64,000 bases of DNA from Ampelomyces quisqualis (lineage: Eukaryota; Ascomycota; Dothideomycetes; Pleosporales; Phaeosphaeriaceae). Position numbers and translations under genes: made by a program. This document shows, piece by piece, positions 33,254-43,814 of this stretch (the stretch's first letter is position 1; every line of letters begins with the position of its first letter). Where the stretch lies: assembly GCA_018398575.1 (NCBI GenBank), contig JAGTXZ010000009.1, positions 310,001-374,000 of the forward strand, written 5' to 3'. The notes beneath the pieces were generated by a model. That model searched no databases. It saw only the letters and a list, made by a program, of their open reading frames with translations, and had not been told where the DNA came from.

Positions 33254-34736
33254 ATGGAGGACGACCGCGCAGCAACCAATCTCGGCCCAGGGGTGGACGA
33301 TGGAATATCAGAAAAGCCAGTAGCAGCCCCAAAGCAGCCTAGAAGGCGGTTCGTGGGGCGCAAGGGCGCTGAGAAGGCAACTGAGCAGCAGGCGGACCCA
33401 AACGCGAACATCGAAGACTCGAGCGCGATACAAGGTGTGAGGCGCCTGTAGAAGTCATGTATGACTTCAAAGGTTCTGATGTGTTCCAGTTGCCCAACCA
33501 CGTCGTACTGCTCGCGCACTGAATGCCCTACCTGACTCGATACTTCACGATCAAGAGATCAACGATGCGATCGCCTTACTACCACCCAACTACAACTTCG
33601 AAATCCACAAATGTATACACCGCATACGAAACTCGGGCGCGAAGTCAATAGCGCTGCAGTTGCCGGAAGGCTTGCTGCTGTTTGCGACCACCATATCTGA
33701 CATCCTCACACGCTTTTGTCCTGGCACGACCACACTTATCATGGGTGACGTCACGTATGGCGCGTGTTGTATCGACGACTATACGGCAAGAGCTCTAGGA
33801 TGCGACCTCTTGATCCACTATGCACATAGCTGTCTCATACCTGTGGCTGTGACCAAGATCGCCACACTGTACATCTTTGTCTCCATCAGCATTGACACGC
33901 AGCACCTCATCAACACCATCACCGAGAACTTTCCTGCAGGAAAAAGCATTGCTCTCGTAGGAACAATCCAGTTTAATGCTACCATACATGGCATTGTACC
34001 GATACTGCGAAGGGAAGGGTTCACTCCAATCGTCCCACAGATCGCACCTCTTTCCAAAGGGGAGGTGCTCGGCTGCACTTCGCCCTCGATGGCTATCAAG
34101 CCAGGGCAGCTCAACGCGAAGGGGAAAGAAGAAGAAGTGCCAGACATGATACTTTATCTCGGAGACGGCCGATTCCATCTCGAAAGCGCCATGATCGCAA
34201 ATCCGTCACTGTCAGCATATCGATATGATCCCTACTCACGTCGACTGACACACGAAACATACGAGCACGACTCGCTATACAAGCTTCGTCGAACAGCCAT
34301 CTTGACTGCACGCAAGGCACGCACCTGGGGTGTGATCTTGGGATCACTGGGTCGACAAGGAAACCCACATACTCTGACACTCATCGAAAATGAGCTGCAG
34401 CGTCAAGGCATCAAATGCGTAAATCTGCTCATGTCGGAGATCTTCCCGGGCAAGCTGGCAATGATGTCAGATGTCGAAGCCTGGGTGCAGATTGCATGTC
34501 CTAGGTTAAGTATTGACTGGGGTTATGCGTTTCCCCGGCCGCTGCTGAGCCCATATGAGGCGCTTGTGGCGCTGGGCGTGAGAGATGCGCCGTGGCTGGA
34601 AGAAGAGGGCATGCCAAAGCAGGTTGAGGATAAAGAAAGGAGGAACCTATACCCAATGGACTTCTACGCGAAGGAAGGCTTGGGAAGAACGACCTTGGAA
34701 CGTGTACAAGCAGCTGAGGTAGGCGTGAGAGGGTAG
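33254..34736 (+). CDS. DPH1: diphthamide synthase subunit Dph1
   Basis: Two exons, 33254-33434 and 33490-34736; 475 aa. The intron is 55 nt and the join gives SAIQ|VAQPRRTARALN. The three family cysteine motifs are present: YGACCIDD (about residues 150-157), LGCTSP in the middle domain and IACPRLSIDWG near the C-terminus. These hold the 4Fe-4S cluster of the Dph1-Dph2 complex. That complex transfers the 3-amino-3-carboxypropyl group of SAM to a histidine of elongation factor 2. The N-terminal 55 residues are charged and probably disordered. The core domain order and length fit the family. Confidence 0.93.
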
Positions 34737-35349
34737 TGTATAATCAAAGGTTAAACACAACATGTCATGGGCACCTTCATGTTGACGAAACCAAACATTA
34801 CTGCTTCCAGTCGCATGGATCACACTTTACGACAAGACCTCGAACACGACAGGGCCAAGTGAAGCATAGCGCCTCACCTTGAAAGTACAATGAAAGTGAA
34901 ATACATACAGCTGCTATCTCGCCCCTGAAATAAACTCACTCTTAACAACCACACATGCAACTCCACACTCGCTATCACCCCATCAACTCTACACCCCAGC
35001 CCTTGCTCACGCACCAGTCTCGGCCAAGATCCGTTGTATGCACCCGTAAGTCTACTCATAGTTTTACGAGCACTTGGTGATGTTGGGGATCGTGGGTATC
35101 GTGTGTTGACTGGGATGACGGATAGTGGAGACGGAGTAGCGTGGGCGTGGGATTCGGGGCGCGGGACACAGAAAGCGTACGAGAGCAGGGACGAAAACGC
35201 AATTTCTTCTGGATCGGGATCGATGCTACCGACCAAGATGGTAGGAGGGCAAAATGTGGGTATCATATTCGTGTATACAGGCACGACGCTACAAGACGCT
35301 ACAAACGCTTTTACACAAATGGTCAATCTTGCTTGTCCGGCTACGACCG
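34737..35349. other. spacer between convergent genes
   Basis: Holds the 3' UTRs of DPH1 and MGS1. Overlapping frames on both strands here have no protein-like signal. Confidence 0.6.
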
Positions 35350-36978
35350 CTAGTCGTCCAACTCAGGTTGCAGCTCGTCGTCTTCCACCATGTCTGGATC
35401 AATCTTTGACCCGAGATCCAGATCCTCCAAGAACGTTCTCCCCTTCATATCTTCTGGCAGGTACTCCTGCTTCACCTTGCCATCCAGGTAGTTCGGATTG
35501 TATTTGTACTCAGCACCGTAGCCCATGTCTTTCATCAACTTGGTAGGTGCGTTGCGCAGGTGATAAGGGATAGGCAGCGCAGCGATGCCAGGCTCTTTGA
35601 GTGCTTCCATGGCATTATTGAGCGCTCGGTATACGCGCGTGGACTTGGGTGCGAGCGCCAGTGCGGTCACAGCATGCGCGAGGTTTATGCGGCATTCGGG
35701 CATGCCTATCTTTTCACACGCAGAGTACGTGGCGGTTGCTAGTGAGAGCAGAGTATTGTCTGCTAGCCCGACGTCCTCGGATGCGACAATAATGAGCCGG
35801 CGGGCGATGTAGCGCGGATCTTCACCAGACTTGAGCATGCGTGCGAGGTAGTAGAGCGCTGCGTCGGCGTCAGACCCTCTTATTGACTTGTGCAGCGCGG
35901 ATATGGTGTCGTAGTGCTGGTCGCCAGCGCGGTCATAGACGAGTGTCTTGGTGAGGCTCTGCTGGATCTTCTCTTTCGTCATGTCCGGGGTCTTGGAGAG
36001 GTTGATGGCCAGATCGAGGAGATTCAGAGCGGTGCGCGCATCGCCGTCGGAGAAGCGGGCAAAGTACTTCAGCATGTCCTGGTCAATGAGCGGCGCGTCG
36101 CACGCTTCCGCTGCTACTGCGCGCTCCAAAATGCGCAGCAGGTCTGGCTCTTTCAAGTCGTCCAAGGTGAAGGTTCGACATCGCGACAGCAGGGCGGAGA
36201 TGACCTTGAAGGACGGGTTCTCGGTGGTGGCGGCAATCAGCGTGATGGTGCCCGACTCGACAGGCCCCAGAAAGGCGTCCTGCTGCGTCTTGGAGAAGCG
36301 ATGCAGCTCGTCGCAGAAGACAATGGTCTTGCGGCCCGTCAGCTGCAGGTCGCGGGCGGCCTCGGCGAAGATGCCGCGCACTTGGTCCAGCTTTGTGCTG
36401 GTGCTGTTGATCTCGACAAAGCGCGCGCCCGACGTGTTCGCGATGAGGCGCGCGATGGTGGTCTTGCCTGTGCCCGGGCGCCCCCACAGCACCAGCGACG
36501 GCAGCTTCCCCTGGGCGACCATGCCGCGCAGAATGCCGCCCGGGCCCACCAGTTGCTGGCCGCACACATGGTCGAGGGTGGCCGGTCGCATGCGCTCAGC
36601 CAGGGGCATGGCGCTTTCCACCGCCCTCAGGCGCCTGGTGCGCTTGGCCGCGGCGGGCGACTGCGCATCATGGCCGTCTGGGTGGCCCTCGGTGGCCTCT
36701 TGGTGCGATCGCTTCGTGGCCGGCGGGGGCGTCTTGGGGCGCTCTGCTATGCGCTGTGGCAGCGGTGGTGGTGGTGGTGGCGGCGGCGGCGGCGACGACG
36801 TGGGGTGGCCATTTTTGTGTGTTGTGAAGAAGAAGCTGTGAGTCGGAGCCTGGGTCTTGGCCGGGTTCGGCGTGCTGCTCGCGCCCGGCTCCAGGAGATG
36901 CTCTCTGCAGTCGCTGTCGAGGTGCTCGTTGATCCTGTTGTCTTTCACGGGCTTGCTGCACACGGGACACTCCACCAT
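35350..36978 (-). CDS. MGS1: Mgs1/WRNIP1 replication-maintenance AAA+ ATPase
   Basis: Single exon, 542 aa. A UBZ4-type zinc finger opens the protein: C4, C7, H19 and C24 in VECPVCSKPVKDNRINEH. A linker with a 10-proline run follows. The AAA+ core has Walker A GRPGTGKTT, Walker B FCDELHRF, sensor 1 AATTENPS and the arginine region SRCRTF. The C-terminal MgsA-type domain includes KSIRGSDADAALYYLARML and RRLIIVASEDVGLAD. The family binds ubiquitinated replication proteins and acts at stalled forks. It is divergent from the kynurenine aminotransferase, with 154 nt between start codons. Confidence 0.94.
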   Translation of the reverse strand: MVECPVCSKPVKDNRINEHLDSDCREHLLEPGASSTPNPAKTQAPTHSFFFTTHKNGHPTSSPPPPPPPPPPLPQRIAERPKTPPPATKRSHQEATEGHPDGHDAQSPAAAKRTRRLRAVESAMPLAERMRPATLDHVCGQQLVGPGGILRGMVAQGKLPSLVLWGRPGTGKTTIARLIANTSGARFVEINSTSTKLDQVRGIFAEAARDLQLTGRKTIVFCDELHRFSKTQQDAFLGPVESGTITLIAATTENPSFKVISALLSRCRTFTLDDLKEPDLLRILERAVAAEACDAPLIDQDMLKYFARFSDGDARTALNLLDLAINLSKTPDMTKEKIQQSLTKTLVYDRAGDQHYDTISALHKSIRGSDADAALYYLARMLKSGEDPRYIARRLIIVASEDVGLADNTLLSLATATYSACEKIGMPECRINLAHAVTALALAPKSTRVYRALNNAMEALKEPGIAALPIPYHLRNAPTKLMKDMGYGAEYKYNPNYLDGKVKQEYLPEDMKGRTFLEDLDLGSKIDPDMVEDDELQPELDD

Positions 36979-37132
36979 CGCGACGATGGGTCGACGGGCA
37001 CATGACGCGGCGCGAGGTAACGCGTGCCGCTATCGGCCCAGGTTCGGACGTTGGCCCGCTTGATAACGGCACCGGGCATGCCACGGGCTTACTGGAGAAG
37101 CACGCCTTTGCAGACCAACTCGCCGACCTGCC

Positions 37133-38571
37133 ATGTCGGGCGTGGTGACTTCAGCTTCTCGACACCTCCGACCGCTGGCTGTCAAGGCGACACGAGCCCA
37201 GTGCCCCACCACCTTCACCCCTCTGCGAGCCATGGCCGCAACCACTCGACGCCAAGACCCCTTCAAGCCCGCGGCACGAGTCGCGGGGCAGAAGCAGGAT
37301 GTCTGGTGAGTCCGGAGTCCCGCATCCAAGTCCACGGGCCCAGAGCCAACGTGATCAGGTCCATTGTCAACGAAGCAGCGGCGGCGTCGCCCGTCCAGCC
37401 CATTGTGAACATGGGCCAGGGCTTCTTTGGCTACAACCCCCCCAAATTCGTCCTCGATGCTGCAAAGTCGGCTCTCGACAGCGTCGAGTGCAACCAGTAC
37501 TCCCCCACCAAGGGCCGGCCGCGATTGAAGAAAGCTATCGCCCATGCCTACTCGCCGTTCTTCGGGCGCTCTCTGGACCCGGACACCGAGGTCACAATCA
37601 CCACTGGCGCAAATGAGGGCATGCTCTCGGCCTTCATGGGCTTCCTGGAGCAAGGAGACGAGGTCATTGTCTTTGAGCCTTTCTTCGACCAGTACATCAG
37701 CAACATCGAGATGCCTGGTGGCAAGGTAGTCTATGTGCCGCTGCATCCACCAAAGGACGGCGCAACCAAGACGACGTCGGCTGCCGAGTGGAGCCTCGAC
37801 CTCAAGGAACTCGAAGCCGCCATCACGCCAAAGACGCGCATGATGGTCCTCAACTCGCCCCACAACCCCATCGGCAAGGTCTTCTCCAGAGAAGAATTAC
37901 AGGCTGTTGGTGACATTTGCGTAAAGCACAACATCATCATCCTATCCGACGAAGTGTACGACAGACTCTACTACGTACCATTCACTCGCGTCGCAACACT
38001 ATCGCCAGAAATCGCCAAGCTCACATTGACCGTGGGCTCGGGCGGCAAGAACTTCTATGCAACTGGCTGGAGGGTAGGTTGGCTCATTGGCCCTGAGCAC
38101 CTCATCAAATACGTCAGCGCAGCACACACCCGAATCTGCTACAGCAGTGTTTCCCCGCTGCAAGAAGCAACGGCTATCGGCTTCGAGCAGGCTGACGCAA
38201 ACAATTTCTGGGAGGAGTCGAAGAAGGAAATGAAGGCCAAGATGGACAAATTCACCGCAATCTTCAAAGAACTCCATCTTCCATACTCTGACCCCGAAGG
38301 CGGTTACTTTGTACTAGTTAACATGTCAAAGGTCAAGCTGCCAGAGGATTACGACTTCCCACCACACGTCGCCGAACGCCCGCGGGACTTCAAGCTCAGC
38401 TGGTTCTTGATCAAAGAAGTTGGTGTTGCAGCCATACCGCCAACCGAGTTCTTCACCCCAGAGAATGCGCATATTGTTGAGGACTGGTTGCGGTTCGCCG
38501 TGTGCAAGAACGACGATGTACTAGAAACAGCCATGGAGCGGTTGCGAGGGCTGAAGAAGTATATTCAGTAG
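37133..38571 (+). CDS. BNA3: kynurenine aminotransferase, mitochondrial/cytosolic
   Basis: Two exons, 37133-37305 and 37359-38571, with a 53-nt intron; 461 aa. Splicing joins FKPAARVAGQKQDVW to SIVNEAAAASPVQP as in the family. The sequence through the intron is also open in another frame, which would give a false upstream start at 37024. PLP-enzyme motifs are NMGQGFFGYNPP, NSPHNPIGKVF, LSDEVYDRL and the catalytic lysine in GSGGKNFYATGWRVGW (Lys288). The N-terminus (MSGVVTSASRHLRPLAVKAT) is a mitochondrial presequence. A second Met (MAATTRR) could start a cytosolic form. It converts kynurenine to kynurenate and probably also acts on glutamine or cysteine conjugates. Confidence 0.9.
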
Positions 38572-38878
38572 TGAACCAATTTGACTTGAACAATTGTGAA
38601 GTACCATCAGCTTGCCTCAAAACACAAGAAGCCATCGTGACAAACTTTTTCTGTGACGATCTTGAGCAATCCAGAATTTTTTCAAACTGCGTCCAAGATA
38701 CTATGGTAATCCGAAACGCATGAATTATAAGAAAGAAAATCCTAGCACCTCTTCTACCCCAGATCCCAGATGCACAGTACACACAGATGCCATGCATCCA
38801 ACGGTCTCCCTCCGCCCCTTTTCCAAAAAAAAAATACAACAAGAAAGGTAATAAAATAAGCGCACATTATACCCCCCT

Positions 38879-39529
38879 CTACACCGTCGGCCTCAACCAC
38901 CCCTTGGCATTATCCCCATTCTGATCCTTAACCTTAAGCGACCCATCCTCATTCTTCGTACACCCGCCCTTCTTCTGCACCCCCTCGCACTCATCATCAC
39001 TACACCGCCAACTCGCCGCGCGATTATCGAACCTCCTCCCCCTCATATTCGCACTCCCAGGCCAGCGCACCCAGTCGCCCGACCCCATGCAATCGTCGTC
39101 CTCGTAGAAGATGCACAGCTGATGTTTGTCCGGGCGGATGGAGCTGAGTTGGCGCCGAAAGGGCGCCTCGAGGTTGTAGCAGTTGTACGTTAGCGCGTGG
39201 AAGTAGGAACATGTTCCGCCGAAGTGGATGTCGGTGCACACGTATAGGTCGCCCGGTGTGGATTCGGGTTCGCGTGTCGGCGGGGAGAGTTGGTTTGGGT
39301 CGACCCACGAGGCCCATTGGATGCCGTTGGGGTCGAGGGTCGGGGAGACGGCGTCGAGGGTCGGTGTGGGTGCCGAGGGCGGGTCGGTGGGTAAGGGGAC
39401 AGGCGCGCCTTGAGGGACGTTTGGGTCGACGGGGATGGGCGCGCCGCCGTTGGGGGAGCCGTGGGCTTGGGCCAGGGTGAGGGAGATGAGGGAGATGAGG
39501 GTGAAGAGGAGGAAGAGAATTGGTAGCAT
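38879..39529 (-). CDS. secreted cysteine-rich protein with beta/gamma-crystallin-like domain
   Basis: Single exon, 216 aa. A hydrophobic signal peptide (MLPILFLLFTLISLISLTLAQA) is followed by a Pro-rich linker of about 60 residues. The C-terminal half has nine cysteines. GDLYVCTDIHFGGTCSYF and LSSIRPDKHQLCIFYEDDDC look like two Greek-key strands of the crystallin-like fold. This is a common shape for small secreted fungal proteins. Function unknown; an effector or cell-wall role is possible. The 307 nt between it and the aminotransferase hold only 3' UTR sequence. Confidence 0.8.
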   Translation of the reverse strand: MLPILFLLFTLISLISLTLAQAHGSPNGGAPIPVDPNVPQGAPVPLPTDPPSAPTPTLDAVSPTLDPNGIQWASWVDPNQLSPPTREPESTPGDLYVCTDIHFGGTCSYFHALTYNCYNLEAPFRRQLSSIRPDKHQLCIFYEDDDCMGSGDWVRWPGSANMRGRRFDNRAASWRCSDDECEGVQKKGGCTKNEDGSLKVKDQNGDNAKGWLRPTV

Positions 39530-39958
39530 TCTTCTCTGTTGATTGGCTTGGTGTTGTGACCGGTGTCAACCGAATGTGTGACTTGTGTTTTATCAGAAGT
39601 GATACATGATAACGGGGGCGCTGGAACAGGTATGATATGAGCACTTGGAACGAGTGTGGCTTGGTATTGCATGTGCTTACAAAGAGATGGCTCTGGTCAG
39701 ACAGACAAAGCAAGCCATGCAAGACGAGCCCAAGTGTGCTTTGTAAAGCACAGCAACAACTGTCGGGTTCTTTGTCCTGAAATCGAAGAAGCATGGGCGA
39801 TGAATCATCACGTCATGGGACAAGGTAGGTGCTCGAGGTAGAGTACTCCGTTGAGTAGTACTATTCTTAGTCTTTGTGATTTGTTTCGACATTCTTTGAG
39901 CCACTACGGCGATCTCTAAGCCTTGCGTCCCATGATCACACTCGAGATTCGCCCCGCA
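39530..39958. other. spacer, no gene seen
   Basis: Promoter of the crystallin-like gene and 3' end of the Rab escort gene. No feature recognised. Confidence 0.6.
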
Positions 39959-41772
39959 TCATTCGTCGTCGTCGTAAACCTCACGGTCCTGGAATGATAG
40001 AAACTCCCCAGCATCGCCATCCATGACCTTCTCCCACACGTCTTTGACGCGTGCAAACATTGCGTCATCAAAGGCAAGGTCTGTCGAGGGAGGCGGGAAT
40101 CGCAGGACACGGTCGTTGTTACCAGTTGTTAAAACATCTGTGCCTGAAGTCGGTCGTTGCTGGTATTGAGCGGACCATAGCACGCTCGTCGCTGGAGCGA
40201 CATCTACGGTGGCTAAAAGCGTGTTGACAGCCTTCGTGAGGAGTGCGAAACCTTGAGTGCCGCTCAGCGAAGTCGAAGCGTATAGTATGCCTGAATCTGG
40301 TCAGCAAATAAAGTGACAAGACTGGAGTAGACCAAGAGGTAGTGAAATGCCATTATCAGTTTGTCAGAGGATATTATCGTCAAAGAAATTCAGACAATGT
40401 AGATAAGTATTCGTAAAGTGTATCATCAGAACAGCATGAATGAAAGAGGAGATGAACTTACTTTGACCAGCCGGGCATTCGCCGGTGTCGCTGGAGTGCA
40501 CAAATATCTGCACAGGTGGTAGGTCTTTGTATCGCGTGCCCAGCGATAGCGAGCCGGTTGGGAACACCACGACAGCCGAAGCCGGAGCTGGTGACTCTTC
40601 AGCGATGGGAGGAAACAGTGGCGCTAGCGGTGATGAGACGATGCTCATTGACTTGCTGTACGAGGCCTCTAAATCAGGTGAAGTTGCACCTCCGACGATC
40701 CACTTAGCAGTGACAACCTCGCCATCTTTCAGGCGAAGCTGGGTGCCAGCCTCGTTCATCTCTGTAGCCTCGGTGTCAGAGTGGAGACCTTTTCCAAGGA
40801 CGTATACTCCTCCGCCGACAGCGCACGCGCGGCAAGAAACCTGGCTAATTTCAGCCAAGCCTCCCCACTTGGGTATGACAGCTCCAAAGCCCGCTCCGAA
40901 CACGCCGATGGACCGAACGTGTCTTGCGATTCGAGGTAAGGCGTACTCGGTAGTCGTTTTGTCGGAGGGTGCCGGCGACAGAGTAAGTGCCATTAATGGG
41001 CCTTGCAAGGCCTCTGGAACTTTGAACTGTTGTGACAAAAATGTCGGAAAAGGTTGCTGTCGGTGCTCCTCCCAAAGTTCTGACTGCTCCTCATACTCAC
41101 CAATGAACCGCAGAAACTTCATCAAAGCGCGCTTTGCTTTGAAGTCGAGCTCGTGGTTCTGGAAGACATCCTCTCGGCCATTTGGTACCTTGAGAAGCTT
41201 GCCAGGGGACGTGACGCTTTCAGATACCAGAGTTTCATCCCCAGTATCCGAAGCGTACACCCACCAGCTACCAACAGCGAGGAACTCCAGCTGGCGGTAC
41301 ACCCTAGATGAGACGAGGTTTTGGAGGAGTGTTGATCGCGCATATATTAGCTGCGGGCTGAGCGCCAGGCTATAAGCCCTCGAAGACGACAGCGCTGGCT
41401 TTGAACCACTTGCTGATGTAGCATCCGGTTTGGTAACGGTAGCATTCGAGAAGGCAGCCGTAGCTTCATCTAGGGCGCGTGATTAGTCGCCGATAGCACA
41501 TATAGTCAAATTTTCTCACTTTGGCCGGCATTCCGTGCCCATTCTTCAGCTTCGTTCAAACCGAACGCAGCTTCTGCACCGCCATAGTACTCATTCTCAT
41601 CAATATGGAGGATTTTTTTGTCCGAGCGCGACAAAGCTCTTCAAGCACTGCGTCAGTCAGATCGCGTCGACCACCTTCATGGGGCACCATATACTTACAA
41701 AGCAAGCAGCGACTGCTGCAAACCAGTGCCGACAATCAGCACATCCCATTCGGTGTTGTCGAGGGTGTCCAT
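39959..41772 (-). CDS. MRS6: Rab escort protein (Rab geranylgeranyltransferase component A)
   Basis: Four exons: 41772-41699, 41638-41520, 41469-40462 and 40290-39959; 510 aa, all in phase. The N-terminus carries the GDI/REP dinucleotide-fold motif WDVLIVGTGLQQSLLALALS followed by HIDENEYYGG. Middle signatures are RALMKFLRF, a GFG-AVIPKWGGLAEI segment and later GDG-type strands. REP presents newly made Rab GTPases to the geranylgeranyltransferase. The longer insert and the Leu-Gln-Gln in the GxGxx loop favour REP over Rab GDI. Acts in the cytosol and on membranes. The last exon ends in an acidic YDDDE. Confidence 0.88.
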
Positions 41773-42503
41773 GGTGTGCGTGCAGAAAAGTTAGTTGTGG
41801 AGGAAGTGCTTTAGCTCATGCTTGGCGCAAGCACGGAGCACACTGACTAAGCGCGCTCCGTAACAAAATCTGTCAATCGAAGCAGAGGAGCTTTTCCTCA
41901 ACATCGCGCACGCTGAGGATATGGCCGCAACACACGACATGTCCACAAAGCACCAGGTCTTCACTGATCTGAGAATGTGCGCGAAAGAAGAAACCTCGTC
42001 CGGTATCTACTGCTTCGGATTTTACCTGAATTAGCGGCTCGAATGTGGCGATACATCCCTTTGCGTTAACATCTGCTATTCGAAGACTTGTTGCAAGAGT
42101 CGAATCTGGCTTTACTCGTGACGTACGTGGTTTTTCTCCTCGTGGTGGATGTTGAGGATGGCAATGATGACCTCACCGTCGCTCAATACCAACACCCATC
42201 TGATCGAATCATAAAAGCCCTGTTTACTTCCATCGGTGTTTTCATGTTGCCCGTAATTTACGACATTCCATAATACAAAGCTGCTTGGTGCGGTTCATTT
42301 CATACATCCGGTCCTCGTCTGTGCATGCAGAGAGCTTCACAAATGTACCATGTAGTGCAGATATTAATACTTATCACACATTTCCAAGCGTTGCAACATT
42401 GAAACCATCGGCCTTATGTACCAGACATTTGCAAATTTGGGTAATCTGACTTCTCGAGCTTCGTCGTATTTTTTATTTCTATAACTCACTTACTGTATCC
42501 ACC
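41773..42503. other. spacer, no gene seen
   Basis: Promoter of the Rab escort gene and the left flank of the GMC pseudogene. A 61-codon plus frame at 42088 has no support. Confidence 0.55.
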
Positions 42504-43622
42504 ATGGCCCCACATTCTGTACCTCGCACTCATGTCTGCCGGCATTTCCTCTTGATCTATACCCCCTTCATTGCAATGATAATAGCGTCCACTATGCATC
42601 TGCCTTCCGGCCAAAAACTCACTGGTGCTGCCTTCGAGACACATTCGACACCCCTTACGACTATGTGGCACAGCGGGCCTCGTAATTGCCAACCGTCTCT
42701 CTGCCTCTGGTCAGGACACCGTTGACGTCATCAAAGCCGGATCCTTCTACGAAATCGACAACACGTCTCAGGTACTACGCTACGCATGGAGTGGCGCCGA
42801 TATAGGTTTCGCAGAAGTGAGCCCATGAGTGAACTTTGAGCTGTCAAAGCGGCCGAAGCACTGGGACTGAAACAATTTACTGGCTATCTTGATGGCGACT
42901 TAATTGGCTCAGGGTGGGACATGCAGACCAAAGACCCGGAGACCATGATTCGCGGTCCATCAGATACAACGTTCCTGACGCCGGCTTTGACCAGGTCAAA
43001 TTTTATCGTTCATAGCTCGGCCATGGCGCTGAAGATACACTTCTTAGGTGATGAGGCAGTGTATTTGGCTTGCAGTACGCGTGAGAAAAATACACTCCCA
43101 CCGCACGGAAGGAAATCATACTTAGTGCTGGAGCATTACAGAGTCCCTTGAGCGACATAAGTTCCAAGGCAAGATTACAGAAGTTTGAAATCCCCGTCCT
43201 AGTTAACGCACCCGGCTTTGAACAAGGACTAGAGGTAATAGTATCTCCTATCGCATTGGCTCTTCATTCGAAGCTGACAAGATACCTACACTCGTCACTT
43301 ACTTCTGTTGTGGGGCCCGAAAATGAGATTATGCGCGTTAATTAGGTACAGACAGAAAAATGCATTGTGCGATACATGAAAGGGAGGGGAAGAACGAGCA
43401 GCCATGGGAGTGGAACGTGCAATATGAGTATGAAGGAGGAGGAAATGGCTCCAGGCTGTTGTCGATAGCGAGGGAAGGATATATGGTACAAAGATGTTGA
43501 GAGTCATGGATGCGAGTGCCATGCCGTTTCTACCGCCAGAATATCCAATAGCGACGGTGTATGCGCTGGCGGAGTTGGTTAGTAAGAGGATCTTAGAGCA
43601 AGGGCACAGCGCGGAGCCTTGA
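42504..43622 (+). pseudogene. decayed GMC oxidoreductase
   Basis: Fragments of one GMC flavoprotein lie in order but in different frames. They are: LPSGQKLTGAAF; then FDTPYDYV; then GTAGLVIANRLSASGQDTV and AGSFYEIDN. Further on come KAAEALGLKQFTGYLDGDL, DTTFLTPALTR and LQKFEIPVLVNAPGFEQGLE. The last is the C-terminal block VMDASAMPFLPPEYPIATVY. The glycine-rich FAD motif between YDYV and TAGL is missing its VVVGG core. Roughly a hundred residues are lost between the N-terminal and middle blocks, and another large piece is lost before the C-terminal block. Stops and frame changes occur throughout. The ancestral protein was probably a secreted glucose-oxidase-type enzyme. Confidence 0.85.
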
Positions 43623-43814
43623 TATGCAAAGAATCAGGGAGAGGAAAGGAGATGTATAAGTGATGGAAATGTTTATTTTGTTTAGGTTTATTTATACTTA
43701 AAGACACTCTGGCGGATTAGGACGCCATGTATCATCGCTTCGTCGCTGCTGCTCATGAGTGGTATCTGTGTATAACAAAGGGAATCGTAACACGGACATT
43801 ACTAATTCTACTCC

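Noticed and set aside
35890..37005. 371-codon plus-strand frame
   Set aside because: Antisense to the MGS1 coding sequence; low-complexity Arg/Gly composition.
37024..37132. Upstream start for the kynurenine aminotransferase
   Set aside because: Depends on reading through the 53-nt intron in the wrong frame; family N-terminus fits the ATG at 37133.
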